DNA of 64,000 nucleotides from Roseburia sp. 1XD42-69 (GCF_003612565.1 NZ_RAZG01000009.1:49097-113096), one strand, 5' to 3'; counted from the stretch's first letter, positions 33,829 through 42,912 are shown. Made by a program: numbers and translations. Notes: generated by a model not told the origin, from the letters alone.

Positions 33829-34017
33829 TTACTTACCAGAGAATGAAAACCAAAAATAAGCCGTAAAATCAAATATTCCATGCAACAGCATACATGAAAT
33901 TAAGTTTTTAGAACGATAATATATAACACAAAATAGAAAGCCAACGAATGCTGCATATATTACCTGACATATTGTTGAAATTATTAAAGATATGGCGGTA
34001 CTTATCAAGAATGCCAC
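33829..34017 (-). pseudogene. C-terminal fragment of a CPBP-family membrane protease
   Basis: The minus strand encodes VGFLFCVIYYRSKNLISCML and then LHGIFDFTAYFWFS. This is the third conserved motif (LHGIFDF: H..N/D) of CPBP/CAAX-like intramembrane proteases. The EExxxR motif half is missing. Confidence 0.7.
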
Positions 34018-34218
34018 TACCTACCAAAAGACAAAGCCCCTCTATGAAGCCTACCGTAAAGCCCGGAACAAGGAGAAATACCGGGCAGAGCATGAACGGG
34101 GTATTATCCTCCATGAAGCGGCGGCAAAGGCACTAAAGGCGGCGCAGATCGGCGGCAAGCTCTCCAACGTCCCCGCCCTGCAAGCAGAGTATGAAAAGCT
34201 GCAAACGCAGAAGTGCGG
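33992..34218 (+). pseudogene. C-terminal fragment of a conjugative relaxase
   Basis: After a few junction codons the frame reads YQKTKPLYEAYRKARNKEKY and continues RAEHERGIILHEAAAKALKA. This is the coiled-coil tail found in relaxases of Tn1549-like and related clostridial elements (YQKTKPLYDAYKKAKDKEKF type). The nuclease domain with the HUH/tyrosine motif is absent. It overlaps the start of the CPBP remnant on the other strand, showing that unrelated pieces were ligated. Confidence 0.7.
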
Positions 34219-34229
34219 GCGCAGTTTTC

Positions 34230-34388
34230 CGCTTCTGCCGGTGCTTTCCTTGCCGCCTTTTTGCTGGCGTTCCGGGTATGCGCCCCGTCAATATGCTCTA
34301 AGACACGCTCGGCGGTTCTCGTGTCCCGTTCCGGCTCCGTCCCCGGCGTATGGGGCAGGGGCGGGCTTTGTACTGTTTCATTTAGCAT
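34230..34388 (-). pseudogene. 5' fragment of an unidentified element gene
   Basis: ATG 34388 behind ACAAGGT begins MLNETVQSPPLPHTPGTEPE and continues with RTAERVLEHIDGAHTRNASK. GC-rich and codon-biased like an element gene, it then runs into the antisense of the relaxase fragment. I do not recognise the family. Confidence 0.4.
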
Positions 34389-34401
34389 ACCTTGTAGTAT
34401 G

Positions 34402-34427
34402 AAAAAACCCGCTATAGTAGGCGGGTC
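34402..34427 (-). terminator. Terminator for the minus-strand endonuclease remnant
   Basis: Read on the minus strand, GACCCGC and GCGGGTTTTTTC flank an 8-nt loop, with six T at the end. Confidence 0.65.
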
Positions 34428-34438
34428 AAATAAATTTG

Positions 34439-34918
34439 CTATTCAATGTTTTGCATAAATGTTTTCATTGTTGCAATAAAGCGATTGGGGTTATCTGGTT
34501 GGATCGATAATTGCTCCAGTATATCAAGTGCTGATTTAAGTTTTTGTTGAAGATTTGTTAGATATTGCTCAATATCATTATATTTTTGTGGGATAAAAAA
34601 TTTATCCAAAACAGATGTGTTATCCATGAAATCCAATTTTTGTATAACAACACATTGTTCAGTTATGCTGGATATATTTCTACATGTTTCTTGGTAAATC
34701 AGATATTCTTGTTCAAAAAGTTTTTCAAATTCATAGGTGTATGTATCTGCAAAACTCATAACTCTTGCAGCCATAGTTTTAATTAGCCACAACTTATTAT
34801 CTAGCCACTTATCCCTAATGATATTTAAAAAGCTATCCCATGTTTCTAATCTAATATTAGAAAATTTTGCAGCTTCTATAGCCCCCGATTGATAGCCATT
34901 TTTAGATATAAGATTACT
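34439..34918 (-). pseudogene. C-terminal part of an Mrr-like restriction endonuclease
   Basis: The minus frame opens after a stop at 34919-34921 and reads SKNGYQSGAIEAAKFSNIRL and ETWDSFLNIIRDKW. The phrase GYQSGAIEAAKFSNI is typical of the end of the Mrr/PD-(D/E)XK restriction endonuclease core. The following helical C-terminal region of about 120 residues (to FMQNIE) is complete. The catalytic N-terminal half is gone. AT-rich relative to its neighbours. Confidence 0.65.
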
Positions 34919-34938
34919 TTAACAGTCCAATAGCCATA

Positions 34939-35571
34939 TTATTTCTTTCTACTGTACCCTATCGTACTTATTATCATTGAAATTATAAAGAGGATTACCA
35001 CTGCAACTCCTGCAATAACAATATAAGAAAATATAGAATTTGTCATAGCAGAAAATCCAGCCCCATCTTCAAAATATTTGACAAAATAGAACATGGGAAT
35101 TACTACAAAAAGACCCATTGTCTGCGCAGAACGGAAACCAAACCAATAGGTTAATGGCAGACAGATTCCAGTCCATAATAACGGAAGAATTAGAGATACA
35201 GCAGCAGACACTCCCCAAACAGTAACATTGAAACTCTGAAAAGCAATACTCGGTAAAAGATTTAATATAATACTTCCCACAATGCTGACTGCCAATGTGC
35301 AAATAACGGAAATATATTTGCCTGCCACTACTGAAACTGCGTTTACAGGCATTGCTAACTGATATTTTTTCCAGCTTGCCTTTTCATCACTTGCAAAACT
35401 CATTATATTCTGCATACCTATTGTCATAGTGAACATTACAGAAGCAAGCAGCCCCGCATAAACTCCGGTATTGACCATGAGTAATATAATTGCTCCAACT
35501 GCTATTATAACCAGCTTTTTGTCAATACTCTTAAAGAAGATTGTAATATCTTTGTAAATTAAACCTTTCAT
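34939..35571 (-). CDS. ABC-2 permease (YtrC/ABC2_membrane_5-like)
   Basis: A 210-residue protein with six predicted TM helices, starting MKGLIYKDITIFFKSIDKK. Paralogous to the permease at 20129-20758 in length, N-terminal pattern and gene context. Overlaps the ATPase gene by 4 bp, in a GntR-ATPase-permease operon like ytrABC, which in Bacillus responds to cell-wall antibiotics. Confidence 0.85.
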   Translation of the reverse strand: MKGLIYKDITIFFKSIDKKLVIIAVGAIILLMVNTGVYAGLLASVMFTMTIGMQNIMSFASDEKASWKKYQLAMPVNAVSVVAGKYISVICTLAVSIVGSIILNLLPSIAFQSFNVTVWGVSAAVSLILPLLWTGICLPLTYWFGFRSAQTMGLFVVIPMFYFVKYFEDGAGFSAMTNSIFSYIVIAGVAVVILFIISMIISTIGYSRKK

Positions 35572-36425
35572 GCTGCACCTCCTTTGATGTAAAAAAGCAT
35601 AATATCTTCCAGTGTTGCATTATCAACTACAATATCTTTGTATTTGCGCTTTATCGCTTCTTTGTCACGGACAAGACACTCCACACTGACATTTGTAATC
35701 CTGTGGATAATATAATCATCCGGGGAAATGGAAGCAAACTTTTCCCTCCCGCACTTCACTATCCCAAAATGATAAACAAGGTCGTCTTTTTGTTCCTCAA
35801 AAATAATTTTGCCTTGATGAATCAAGATTACATAATCCGCAATCTTTTGTATGTCCGATGTAATGTGAGAGGAAAAGAAAATGGAACATTCCTCGTCCTG
35901 TATAAATTCTAAAAATAAATCTAACATTTCATCACGCACAACCGGGTCAAGCCCCGTAGTCGCTTCATCTAAAATCAACAACTTCGGTTTATGTGCCATA
36001 GCGCAGATAATGGATAACTTCATCTTCATGCCCTTTGAAAAAGAGCCTATTTGTTTTCTTTCGGGGATTTTGAATTTTTTTAGGTACTGTCTGTAAAGGC
36101 TGCTATCCCATGACTTATATACGCCGGACAGTATTTTTTCAATGTCTGACACATTAAATACATCATGGAAATTGCACTCGTCAAAGACAACGCCTATATT
36201 TTCCTTAACAGAAGAAATTGTATGTTCCATACCAAAAATCTGTATTTGCCCATTATCTTTTTTTAATTCATCAAGTATTAGGTTAATGGTCGTACTCTTA
36301 CCTGCCCCGTTTTCGCCAATAAAGCCGACAATCCTGCCTTTCGGAACTTGAAATGAAACATGGTCTAACAAAAATTTGTCAAACTGTTTGCATAAATCCC
36401 GTACTAAAATGTTGTTTTTTTCCAT
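35568..36425 (-). CDS. ABC ATPase (YtrB-like)
   Basis: A 285-residue, complete ATPase. Walker A GENGAGKST, signature FSKGMKMKL, Walker B LLILDEATTGLDP and H-loop SSHITSDIQKIADY. It provides the intact comparison for the broken copy at 20755. Preceded by GAGGCGAGGAC on the minus strand, 15 bp after the regulator stop. Confidence 0.92.
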   Translation of the reverse strand: MEKNNILVRDLCKQFDKFLLDHVSFQVPKGRIVGFIGENGAGKSTTINLILDELKKDNGQIQIFGMEHTISSVKENIGVVFDECNFHDVFNVSDIEKILSGVYKSWDSSLYRQYLKKFKIPERKQIGSFSKGMKMKLSIICAMAHKPKLLILDEATTGLDPVVRDEMLDLFLEFIQDEECSIFFSSHITSDIQKIADYVILIHQGKIIFEEQKDDLVYHFGIVKCGREKFASISPDDYIIHRITNVSVECLVRDKEAIKRKYKDIVVDNATLEDIMLFYIKGGAA

Positions 36426-36440
36426 GTCCTCGCCTCCTGT

Positions 36441-36812
36441 TTATTCTTCGTAAAACAACTTTAGAATATTTGTCATTTGTTCATAACTGATTCCATGTGC
36501 TCTGCCGATTTCCGCAACCTTTTGTAACAATTCCTCTGCTACACGCAACTGTTCTTCTTGGATAAACTCCTTGTTTTGGGCTGCAACAAAGCTCCCTTTT
36601 CCAGATACAGTTTCTATGAATCCGTCACGGGTCAAATCTTCATAAGCCCTTTGGACAGTAATAACGCTGATATGTAAGTCTTTTGCTAATACCCTCATGG
36701 ACGGTAACGCTTCACCAGCAGATAAAGTTCCGTTCATAATCATATTTTTGACCTGCATACATATTTGCTCATAAATAGGCTTATCACTGCTGTTGCTTAT
36801 GATTATTTCCAT
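36441..36812 (-). CDS. GntR-family regulator, YtrA subfamily
   Basis: A 123-residue regulator with an N-terminal winged helix (SDKPIYEQICMQVKNMIMNG; PSMRVLAKDLHISVITVQRA; GKGSFVA) and a short helical dimerisation tail typical of YtrA proteins. It is first in the operon with the ATPase and permease, so it most likely represses that operon. A promoter lies upstream around 36840-36900, where GTACTGGTTCGATAAGTACA contains the dyad GTAC...GTAC and may be its operator. Confidence 0.88.
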   Translation of the reverse strand: MEIIISNSSDKPIYEQICMQVKNMIMNGTLSAGEALPSMRVLAKDLHISVITVQRAYEDLTRDGFIETVSGKGSFVAAQNKEFIQEEQLRVAEELLQKVAEIGRAHGISYEQMTNILKLFYEE

Positions 36813-36963
36813 TTATTCACTCCTCTCTATGCGTATTACCTGTAACGTGCGTACTGGTTCGATAAGTACAGTATATGCGATTTTGATGTCATTGTCAATA
36901 CCCTTTCTTTATGAAAAGATGGAGAGTGAGTGAGATTTCGTAGTAGACCAAAAGACAAGCACT

Positions 36964-37270
36964 GTGGAAATGTGTATAACTATGTTAAAGGTAATCAATT
37001 CTAAAAGATACAACCAACTTGCGGTTGAACTGTTAAAGAAAATATTTAATGGATATTATAAGCCGGGTGCAAAGTTGCCATCAACACGGGAATTGGCAAA
37101 ACAGGCTGAAAACCAAATCTATCAAGATGAAATTAATTCATATGGAAATAGCTTTGAGAAATTGGGAGAATCAACTCGGATATGTAGCAGTAATTAGAAT
37201 TTTATTCTGTATTTTTGGTTTGCAAGTGGTTAATCAAGTGGTGGCACCCTTTATGTTGTCACCACTCTGA
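36964..37270 (+). pseudogene. Decayed GntR-family regulator
   Basis: The frame gives LKVINSKRYNQLAVELLKKI, then FNGYYKPGAKLPSTRELAKQ, the first two helices of a GntR winged helix. It then loses the family pattern. Another frame (LIHMEIALRNWENQLGYVAV) takes over. Neither a full HTH nor an effector domain remains. Confidence 0.65.
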
Positions 37271-37292
37271 ATTATAAAAGCAACTATAAATC

Positions 37293-37586
37293 ATGCAACC
37301 CCATGTGGGAGAAAGGGGGAATCATTTATGCCCTGCACAGAAGCATACAGAGAACACATATCTGCGGCAGATTGAAGGCGGGACAAAAGTTCCCAGCCTG
37401 CCCGTATTTATAAATATCTGCAATGCCCTGAAAATCTCCCCTGATTATCTGCTCCGTGATTCTCTTACGGATAATGACGTCAGCAAAATCAGGGAACTGA
37501 CAGAACTGTGGGAAAGTACACTGCCCAGTCAGCAGGAAATAGCCGCTGCCATGATACATGCAGTATTGGAACGTAAAAAGGATTAG
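37293..37586 (+). pseudogene. XRE regulator lacking its first helices
   Basis: The frame reads YLRQIEGGTKVPSLPVFINI, CNALKISPDYLLRDSLTDND, then a helical tail to AVLERKKD. This is the second half of the HTH plus the C-terminal region of an element-type XRE regulator. The first 20-25 residues are replaced by unrelated codons, and no ribosome site precedes it. Confidence 0.65.
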
Positions 37587-37622
37587 AAAACCAGCCGTTT
37601 ATCCGACTGGCTGTTTTTCCGA
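37587..37622 (+). terminator. Weak terminator after the XRE remnant
   Basis: CAGCC (37592-37596) and GGCTG flank a 12-nt loop with A and T flanks that extend the stem, ending in TTTTT. Confidence 0.45.
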
Positions 37623-37669
37623 TAACTCTAAATAGAAAGCATAATAATTGCCCATAAGTATATGCTTAA

Positions 37670-37790
37670 TCCCTTTTCTTATTATTCTTTCTGTTATTTT
37701 TTCTCTTTTCTGTGACCGAAGGTTCGTCACTGGCTAACTCAATCACATCCAGTATGCCGCAGTCCAGCGTTTCACAAATGCGGACTAATG
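37670..37790 (-). pseudogene. C-terminal fragment of a second XRE regulator
   Basis: The minus strand encodes LVRICETLDCGILDVIELAS and DEPSVTEKRKNN to a stop. This is the end of a compact Cro/CI regulator (pattern LCRILDCQPGDLLEY). The remainder is cut off at the junction with the surface-protein fragment. Confidence 0.55.
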
Positions 37791-37791
37791 T

Positions 37792-38178
37792 ATGAACCTG
37801 AAATTATCCGGTACTTCCCCGGTGCGGGTGACAGTGACGGGAAGGGATAACGGCGTGGGGTTGGATGCAGATATGATGAGGGGATTGGCGGATGACTATA
37901 TCATTTACGCTGCGCCCTGCAATACCAAAGGGAAGAAGAGCAGCTTAAAAAAGGTAAAGACAAAGGCTTCCGGAGGCGGCGGGCAGTACACCCAGAAGGG
38001 CTTAAAGAGCGGCACATGGTACAAATACCGGATTGACGCTTACCGGAATGAAGACGGGAGGGGACAAAAAGCTTGCCAATCCCACTGGGGTAACGATTTC
38101 AAAAACGAAAGTCAGTGTGAAGAAGGGGAAAACCCTTCAAGCTTAAGGTACCAAGGATTCTCCGCAAAATGTCAGTGA
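37792..38178 (+). pseudogene. Fragment of a fibronectin-type-III-containing surface protein
   Basis: The central part reads DDYIIYAAPCNTKGKKSSLK and LKSGTWYKYRIDAYR, the strand pattern of an Fn3-like domain (YxVYxxxx..LxxGxxYxYRIxA). No signal peptide or anchor is present, and both ends run into unrelated sequence. Confidence 0.55.
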
Positions 38179-38417
38179 AATTGTAAACCGTGTACAGATA
38201 GGAACACAGAATGTATCAGAATTTATGAAAGAAAATACGGAACAGCTTTTAATCAGAATAAGGTGATGCAGAGCGCATCCACTGTGAAAATGAAGAGTTT
38301 TCCAATATTGCAAGTATGGTACAGAACAATAGCGATGAGATAATTGCTTTGTCCGAGCAGGTGGATATGGTGAATTCTATGGTGGAACAACTGGAAAATC
38401 TGCTGACATTGGAATAA
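38155..38417 (+). pseudogene. C-terminal scraps of a methyl-accepting chemotaxis protein
   Basis: One frame gives VSEIVNRVQIGTQNVSEFMK and then a stop. After a frameshift the sequence reads EEFSNIASMVQNNSDEIIAL and SEQVDMVNSMVEQLENLLTL. The heptad pattern and the phrases resemble the C-terminal coiled coil of an MCP. The signalling hairpin tip is absent. Confidence 0.55.
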
Positions 38418-38433
38418 ACCATGTCAGCAGATT
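38397..38433. terminator. 13-bp perfect inverted repeat after the MCP remnant
   Basis: AATCTGCTGACAT (38397-38409) and ATGTCAGCAGATT (38421-38433), 11-nt loop. Located between a plus-strand remnant and the convergent GH13 gene. No T run on the plus side. Confidence 0.65.
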
Positions 38434-38474
38434 GTAACAGCTCCATGAAAAAATGTTTCCCGAAAAACCAGTCC

Positions 38475-40196
38475 CTACCGGAAACTCTTAATCCAGTTAA
38501 TTAAGGAATCATGATATACATTGTTGGCAACATCCCTTCTCATCTGGTCTGTAAGGGGGCCGTTCTTTTCCATAGTTGCAAGAATCGCCTCCTGAAGCCC
38601 TGCAATTTTCCCTTTTTCAAATGCTTCTTTTTCTTTATCCGTCATATTGCCAGCGGCATCGTCAGGCTTAATGGAGGCAGGAGCCGCCGGAGTCTGGGGC
38701 TTAGGATCGCCTGGGGCGTCATTTCCCTGGGATGTTTCTGTTTCAGCTTTTATGGCCTCTGTTTTTGCCGGTTCCTCTTTTGCAGGGGAGGCTTTTGGCG
38801 TTTCAGCGGCAAGTTTTATCGGGGCTATATCCGGGGAATTTGATACCACGTTCTCCGGCAGCCACAGTTCCCCGTAGTTGGCTTTCACATTTACTGTGAT
38901 GCAGCCGTTATTCACGGAAACTTTTTCTCCGGAAAGCACGCCCACATATGTGCTGGAATTTCCGGCGCCAACTGTCATGGTGAAATCGTTGTCGTCGTTA
39001 TTTACCGTGACAATGGCGGAATCTTCCTCAAAATTTCTGGAAAAAGCATACTGTCTGTTGGTGAGCAAAAGCTCCCTGTAATCTCCGTAAGCTAAGGCTT
39101 TGGATTTTTGCCTGGCATGTCCCAAAGCGGCAATCAGTTCCGTGGAGGGATTTGTTTTCACCGCATCCTTAAAATCGGAGAGATTTAAGGCAGGGCGCAG
39201 GGATGCATCAGACCACTTTTCTTTTCTCCCTTCAATGGCAAATTCCGAGCCATAGTAAACAGAGGGGATGCCCGGCAGTGTGTACATTAAAATATGTACC
39301 GGGGCAAAGTGGGCTTTGTTGTTTAATTTTGTATAGATACGTTCCACATCATGGTTGTCCACAAAGTTGTAAAGCTTTAGTCCGTCGGGCCTGCTGCCTC
39401 CCATTTCGTAAAGGCGCTTCACCGTGTGGGCAATCTCAAAGAAATTGTGGTCGTTGTGTCCGGAATATAAGGCTTTGTGAAGCTGATAGTTGGTGACGGA
39501 GTGGAGGGTTCCTTCGTTTACCCAGCGGCTGTAATCACCGTGGATCACTTCTCCCATCAGCCAGAAATCCGGCTTCACTTCGTTTGCTAGGTGCCTTAGT
39601 GCCTGCATAAAATCAAAATCCAAAACGTCCGCTGCGTCTAAGCGGATGCCGTCTACGTCAAATTCCCTGACCCAGAAACGGATAGCGTCACAGATATAAT
39701 CCTTTACTGCCGGGTTTCTCTGGTTCAATTTTACCAAAAGGTTGTATCCGCCCCAGTTTTCATAGGAAAAACCGTCGTTGTACTCTGTGTTTCCGCCGAA
39801 ATTTACATTGCAGTACCAATCCCGGTAGGGGGAATTTTCCCGGTTTTTCTGGATATCTTTAAATGCAAAAAAGTCTCTTCCCGTGTGGTTAAATACGCCG
39901 TCAAAAATCACTTTGATTCCGGCTGCATGACATTCCGACACGAAATTTGCCAAATCTTTATTGTCGCCTAAGCGGCTGTCTAATTTTTTGTAATCTGTGG
40001 TCTCATATCCATGGCCTACCGATTCAAAAAGAGGGCCGATATACAGGGCATTACATCCGATTTCTTTGATGTGGGAAATCCATGGGAGTAATGTATTTAA
40101 CCTGTGTTCCACCGGGCCGTAGGAATTTTCCTTAGGCGCATCGGTAAGTCCTAAAGGATAGATGTGGTAAAAAACTGCTTCATCGTACCAAGCCAT
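38475..40196 (-). CDS. Cytoplasmic GH13 alpha-amylase-family enzyme with C-terminal extension
   Basis: A 573-residue enzyme. The GH13 regions are intact: region I DGVFNHTG (99-106), region II GIRLDAADVLD with nucleophile D187, region III GEVIHGD with acid/base E216, and region IV FVDNHD with D283. No signal peptide, so it acts on imported maltodextrins or storage glucan. A beta-sandwich domain C (about 350-455) is followed by a Pro/Ala/Glu/Lys-rich linker (about 460-515) and a helical 58-residue tail (TDKEKEAFEKGKIAGLQEAI). The tail is unusual for the family. Divergent from a GH3 gene, with good promoters for both. Confidence 0.9.
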   Translation of the reverse strand: MAWYDEAVFYHIYPLGLTDAPKENSYGPVEHRLNTLLPWISHIKEIGCNALYIGPLFESVGHGYETTDYKKLDSRLGDNKDLANFVSECHAAGIKVIFDGVFNHTGRDFFAFKDIQKNRENSPYRDWYCNVNFGGNTEYNDGFSYENWGGYNLLVKLNQRNPAVKDYICDAIRFWVREFDVDGIRLDAADVLDFDFMQALRHLANEVKPDFWLMGEVIHGDYSRWVNEGTLHSVTNYQLHKALYSGHNDHNFFEIAHTVKRLYEMGGSRPDGLKLYNFVDNHDVERIYTKLNNKAHFAPVHILMYTLPGIPSVYYGSEFAIEGRKEKWSDASLRPALNLSDFKDAVKTNPSTELIAALGHARQKSKALAYGDYRELLLTNRQYAFSRNFEEDSAIVTVNNDDNDFTMTVGAGNSSTYVGVLSGEKVSVNNGCITVNVKANYGELWLPENVVSNSPDIAPIKLAAETPKASPAKEEPAKTEAIKAETETSQGNDAPGDPKPQTPAAPASIKPDDAAGNMTDKEKEAFEKGKIAGLQEAILATMEKNGPLTDQMRRDVANNVYHDSLINWIKSFR

Positions 40197-40234
40197 ATGA
40201 AAAAGCCTCCTGTCTGTAAAAATAATCGGTCTTT

Positions 40235-40263
40235 ATTATAACACAACTGCATGTTTGATACAA
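40235..40263 (-). promoter_or_regulatory. Predicted promoter of the GH13 gene
   Basis: On the minus strand TTGTAT (40263-40258), 17 bp, then TATAAT (40240-40235), with a TG extension before the -10. Confidence 0.7.
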
Positions 40264-40326
40264 GAAGGGGAGAAAACACCTTTCATATTTTTTGCAGATT
40301 CTAAAAAACATTAGATATTCTTGTTA

Positions 40327-40355
40327 TTGCTATGGGCGTTGCGGTGTTATATAAT
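40327..40355 (+). promoter_or_regulatory. Predicted promoter of the GH3 gene
   Basis: TTGCTA (40327-40332), 17 bp, TATAAT (40350-40355), 45 bp before the ATG. Confidence 0.65.
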
Positions 40356-40399
40356 GGGAAAAGAAGTGTAAGGGACAATCGTACAACAGGAGGTTTTGC

Positions 40400-42877
40400 A
40401 TGAAAACTACAATTTTTACAGGAACAAAGAGCAGTGAGGTCAGGACATACGAAAAGGAACACCGCAGCGTGGCAAAAATGGCGGCAGCGGAAGGATTTGT
40501 CCTTTTAAAAAATGAAAACCACATTCTGCCTATAGACAGGGCAGAGAAAATTGCCCTTTACGGGCCGGGGGCGGAAAAAACCATTAAAGGGGGCACGGGT
40601 TCCGGGGATGTGAACGAGCGTTACAGTGTGAGTATTTATCAGGGGTTAAAAGACGCCGGGTATGAGATTGTCACGGAGGACTGGATAGAAAACTACAGGA
40701 AGGAATTTGACCAAAAGAGGCAGGAGTGGAAAGAAAGAATCTGGAAAAAGGTGGAGGATGATAATTTTCCACTGTTTGACGCCTATGTGTCGGAACCATT
40801 TTCTTATCCCACAGGGGAAATGCCAAAAAAAACAGAGGCGGCCACTGCCATTTACGTGTTAAGCCGGGTGGCGGGGGAAGGAGCGGACAGATACGATAAA
40901 AAAGGGGATTACTATCTTACGGAAGAGGAAAATAAGTTTTTAAATGAGCTCTCCGGCCTGTATGTAAATGTTGTGCTGGTGCTAAATACCGGGGGGCCGG
41001 TGGATTTGACTTATCTGGAGGAATACAAAAATATCCGCTGTGTAATACAGATGTGCCAGGGGGGATGCGAAGGGGGAGCCGCATTTGCGGATGTGGTTTC
41101 CGGAAAGGTAAATTTTTCCGGAAAGCTGACGGATACCTGGGCCTTCCGTTATGGGGATTACCCCAATTCCTCCACATTCTCCCACAACAACGGAAATGTA
41201 CAGAAAGAACTTTACGAAGAGGGAATCTTTGTGGGATACCGGTATTTTGACAGCTTTGGGAAGAAAGTGCGCTACGGTTTTGGGTACGGGCTTTCCTACA
41301 CGGAATTTAAAATAGAAACCATTGGGATGAAACACTATGATTTAGGGACAGACCATGCCGAAATCGGCCTTGACATTGCCGTGACCAATACCGGGGAGCG
41401 GGAAGGGAAAGAAGTGGTTCAGGTGTATGTCTCCTGCCCTCAGGGAAAGCTGGGGAAGGAGTACAGAAGGCTGGTGGGATTTGAAAAGACGAAAGAGCTT
41501 GCTTCCGGGGAAAGGCAGCAGTTTGAAATCCGTTTTCCTCTGTATGCCCTTACTTCCTATCTGGAAAGTGAGCCGGGCTGGGTGTTAGAGCAGGGGGTTT
41601 ACGGCATCTTTGTGGGAAACAGCCTGGATACTTCCGCTTTTTCCGCTTCCATAAAAATGCAGGATGATTTTGTTATGGTAAAAACGGAGCATATCTGCGA
41701 ATTAAAACAGGAACTTACGGAATTAAAGGCTCCCTCAGAGGAAATTGAGAGACGACGGGAGCAGTGGATTTGCGGTTTGGAAGAAAAGCCTTCCGTGATT
41801 CTGGGAAGCAAAGACATGGCAAAAAAGACAATGGTTTACGGCGGGGAGTATGAAATGATTCCTGAAAAAGCAAAAGATTTTGTGGATGCTTTGTCAAGAG
41901 AACAGTTAATCCGCCTTGCCACGGGAGAACCCTCCCAGGTTCAGGGCAGCGGAAACCTGGGGGCGGCTGGGTTTTCTGTGCCCGGTGCGGCGGCCCAGAC
42001 CTCCGGCTGTGCGAAGGGGCAGGGGCTTACCGATTATGTCCTGGCAGACGGGCCTGCGGGGTTAAGGCTCCAGCAGAGTTATTTTGTAAAGGACGGGAAA
42101 ATTGTGCCGGAGCCCTTTGAAAAATCTATCGAAAGGGGATTTCTCTGCAAAGACTATAAAGAGCCGGAAGGGGAAAAGTATTACCAGTACTGCACCGCAT
42201 TTCCTGTGGGGACGCTTCTGGCCCAGACCTGGGACAGAGAAATCGTAAAAGCCGTTGGAAAAGCGGCGGCGGAAGAGATGGCGGAATTTCACGTGACCTT
42301 ATGGCTTGCTCCGGGGATGAATATTCACAGGAATCCCCTCTGCGGAAGGAACTTTGAGTATTTTTCCGAAGACCCTGTGTTATCCGGGGAGATGGCGGCG
42401 GCCATAACCCTTGGAGTCCAGAGCATACCCGGGTGCGGAACCACCATTAAACATTTTGCCTGCAACAACCAGGAGGACAACCGTATCCACTCAGATTCCG
42501 TGATAACGGAGCGCACCCTCCGGGAAATTTACTTAAAAGGATTTGAGATTGCCGTGGCAAAATCAAATCCCATGTCCATTATGACCAGTTACAATCTGGT
42601 TAACGGGGTACATGCCGCCAATAACTTTGACCTGTGTACAAAAGTGGCAAGAAACGAGTGGGATTTTAAAGGGCTGATTATGACGGACTGGTATACCACC
42701 AATAACGGGCCGGACTGTACCGCCTCCGGCTGTATGCGGGCGGGAAATGATATTGTAATGCCCGGGCTTCCCATGGATCATGAAAATCTGGAAAAAGAGC
42801 TGTCGGAAGGGACTCTTGATATCCGGGATTTGAAAAAGTGTATCTGCCGGGTGGCACAGACGGGGTGGATGTCTTAA
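40400..42877 (+). CDS. GH3 beta-glucosidase with reversed domain order
   Basis: An 825-residue glycoside hydrolase family 3 protein whose (alpha/beta)6 sandwich domain comes first (about 20-290; GFVLLKNENHILPID, ALYGPG, GTGSGDVN). It is followed by the Fn3-like domain (about 310-420), a linker, and then the TIM-barrel domain (about 490-825). The barrel carries RNFEYFSEDP, KHFACNNQEDNR and the catalytic nucleophile D763 in GLIMTDWYTT. This swapped order is known from Ruminococcus and Butyrivibrio beta-glucosidases. No signal peptide, so it cleaves imported beta-glucosides or oligosaccharides. RBS CAGGAGGTTTT. Complete, with a strong terminator. Confidence 0.92.
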   Translation: MKTTIFTGTKSSEVRTYEKEHRSVAKMAAAEGFVLLKNENHILPIDRAEKIALYGPGAEKTIKGGTGSGDVNERYSVSIYQGLKDAGYEIVTEDWIENYRKEFDQKRQEWKERIWKKVEDDNFPLFDAYVSEPFSYPTGEMPKKTEAATAIYVLSRVAGEGADRYDKKGDYYLTEEENKFLNELSGLYVNVVLVLNTGGPVDLTYLEEYKNIRCVIQMCQGGCEGGAAFADVVSGKVNFSGKLTDTWAFRYGDYPNSSTFSHNNGNVQKELYEEGIFVGYRYFDSFGKKVRYGFGYGLSYTEFKIETIGMKHYDLGTDHAEIGLDIAVTNTGEREGKEVVQVYVSCPQGKLGKEYRRLVGFEKTKELASGERQQFEIRFPLYALTSYLESEPGWVLEQGVYGIFVGNSLDTSAFSASIKMQDDFVMVKTEHICELKQELTELKAPSEEIERRREQWICGLEEKPSVILGSKDMAKKTMVYGGEYEMIPEKAKDFVDALSREQLIRLATGEPSQVQGSGNLGAAGFSVPGAAAQTSGCAKGQGLTDYVLADGPAGLRLQQSYFVKDGKIVPEPFEKSIERGFLCKDYKEPEGEKYYQYCTAFPVGTLLAQTWDREIVKAVGKAAAEEMAEFHVTLWLAPGMNIHRNPLCGRNFEYFSEDPVLSGEMAAAITLGVQSIPGCGTTIKHFACNNQEDNRIHSDSVITERTLREIYLKGFEIAVAKSNPMSIMTSYNLVNGVHAANNFDLCTKVARNEWDFKGLIMTDWYTTNNGPDCTASGCMRAGNDIVMPGLPMDHENLEKELSEGTLDIRDLKKCICRVAQTGWMS

Positions 42878-42912
42878 GAAAGGGACTGCCGCTGGGTCTG
42901 AAATAAAATAGG

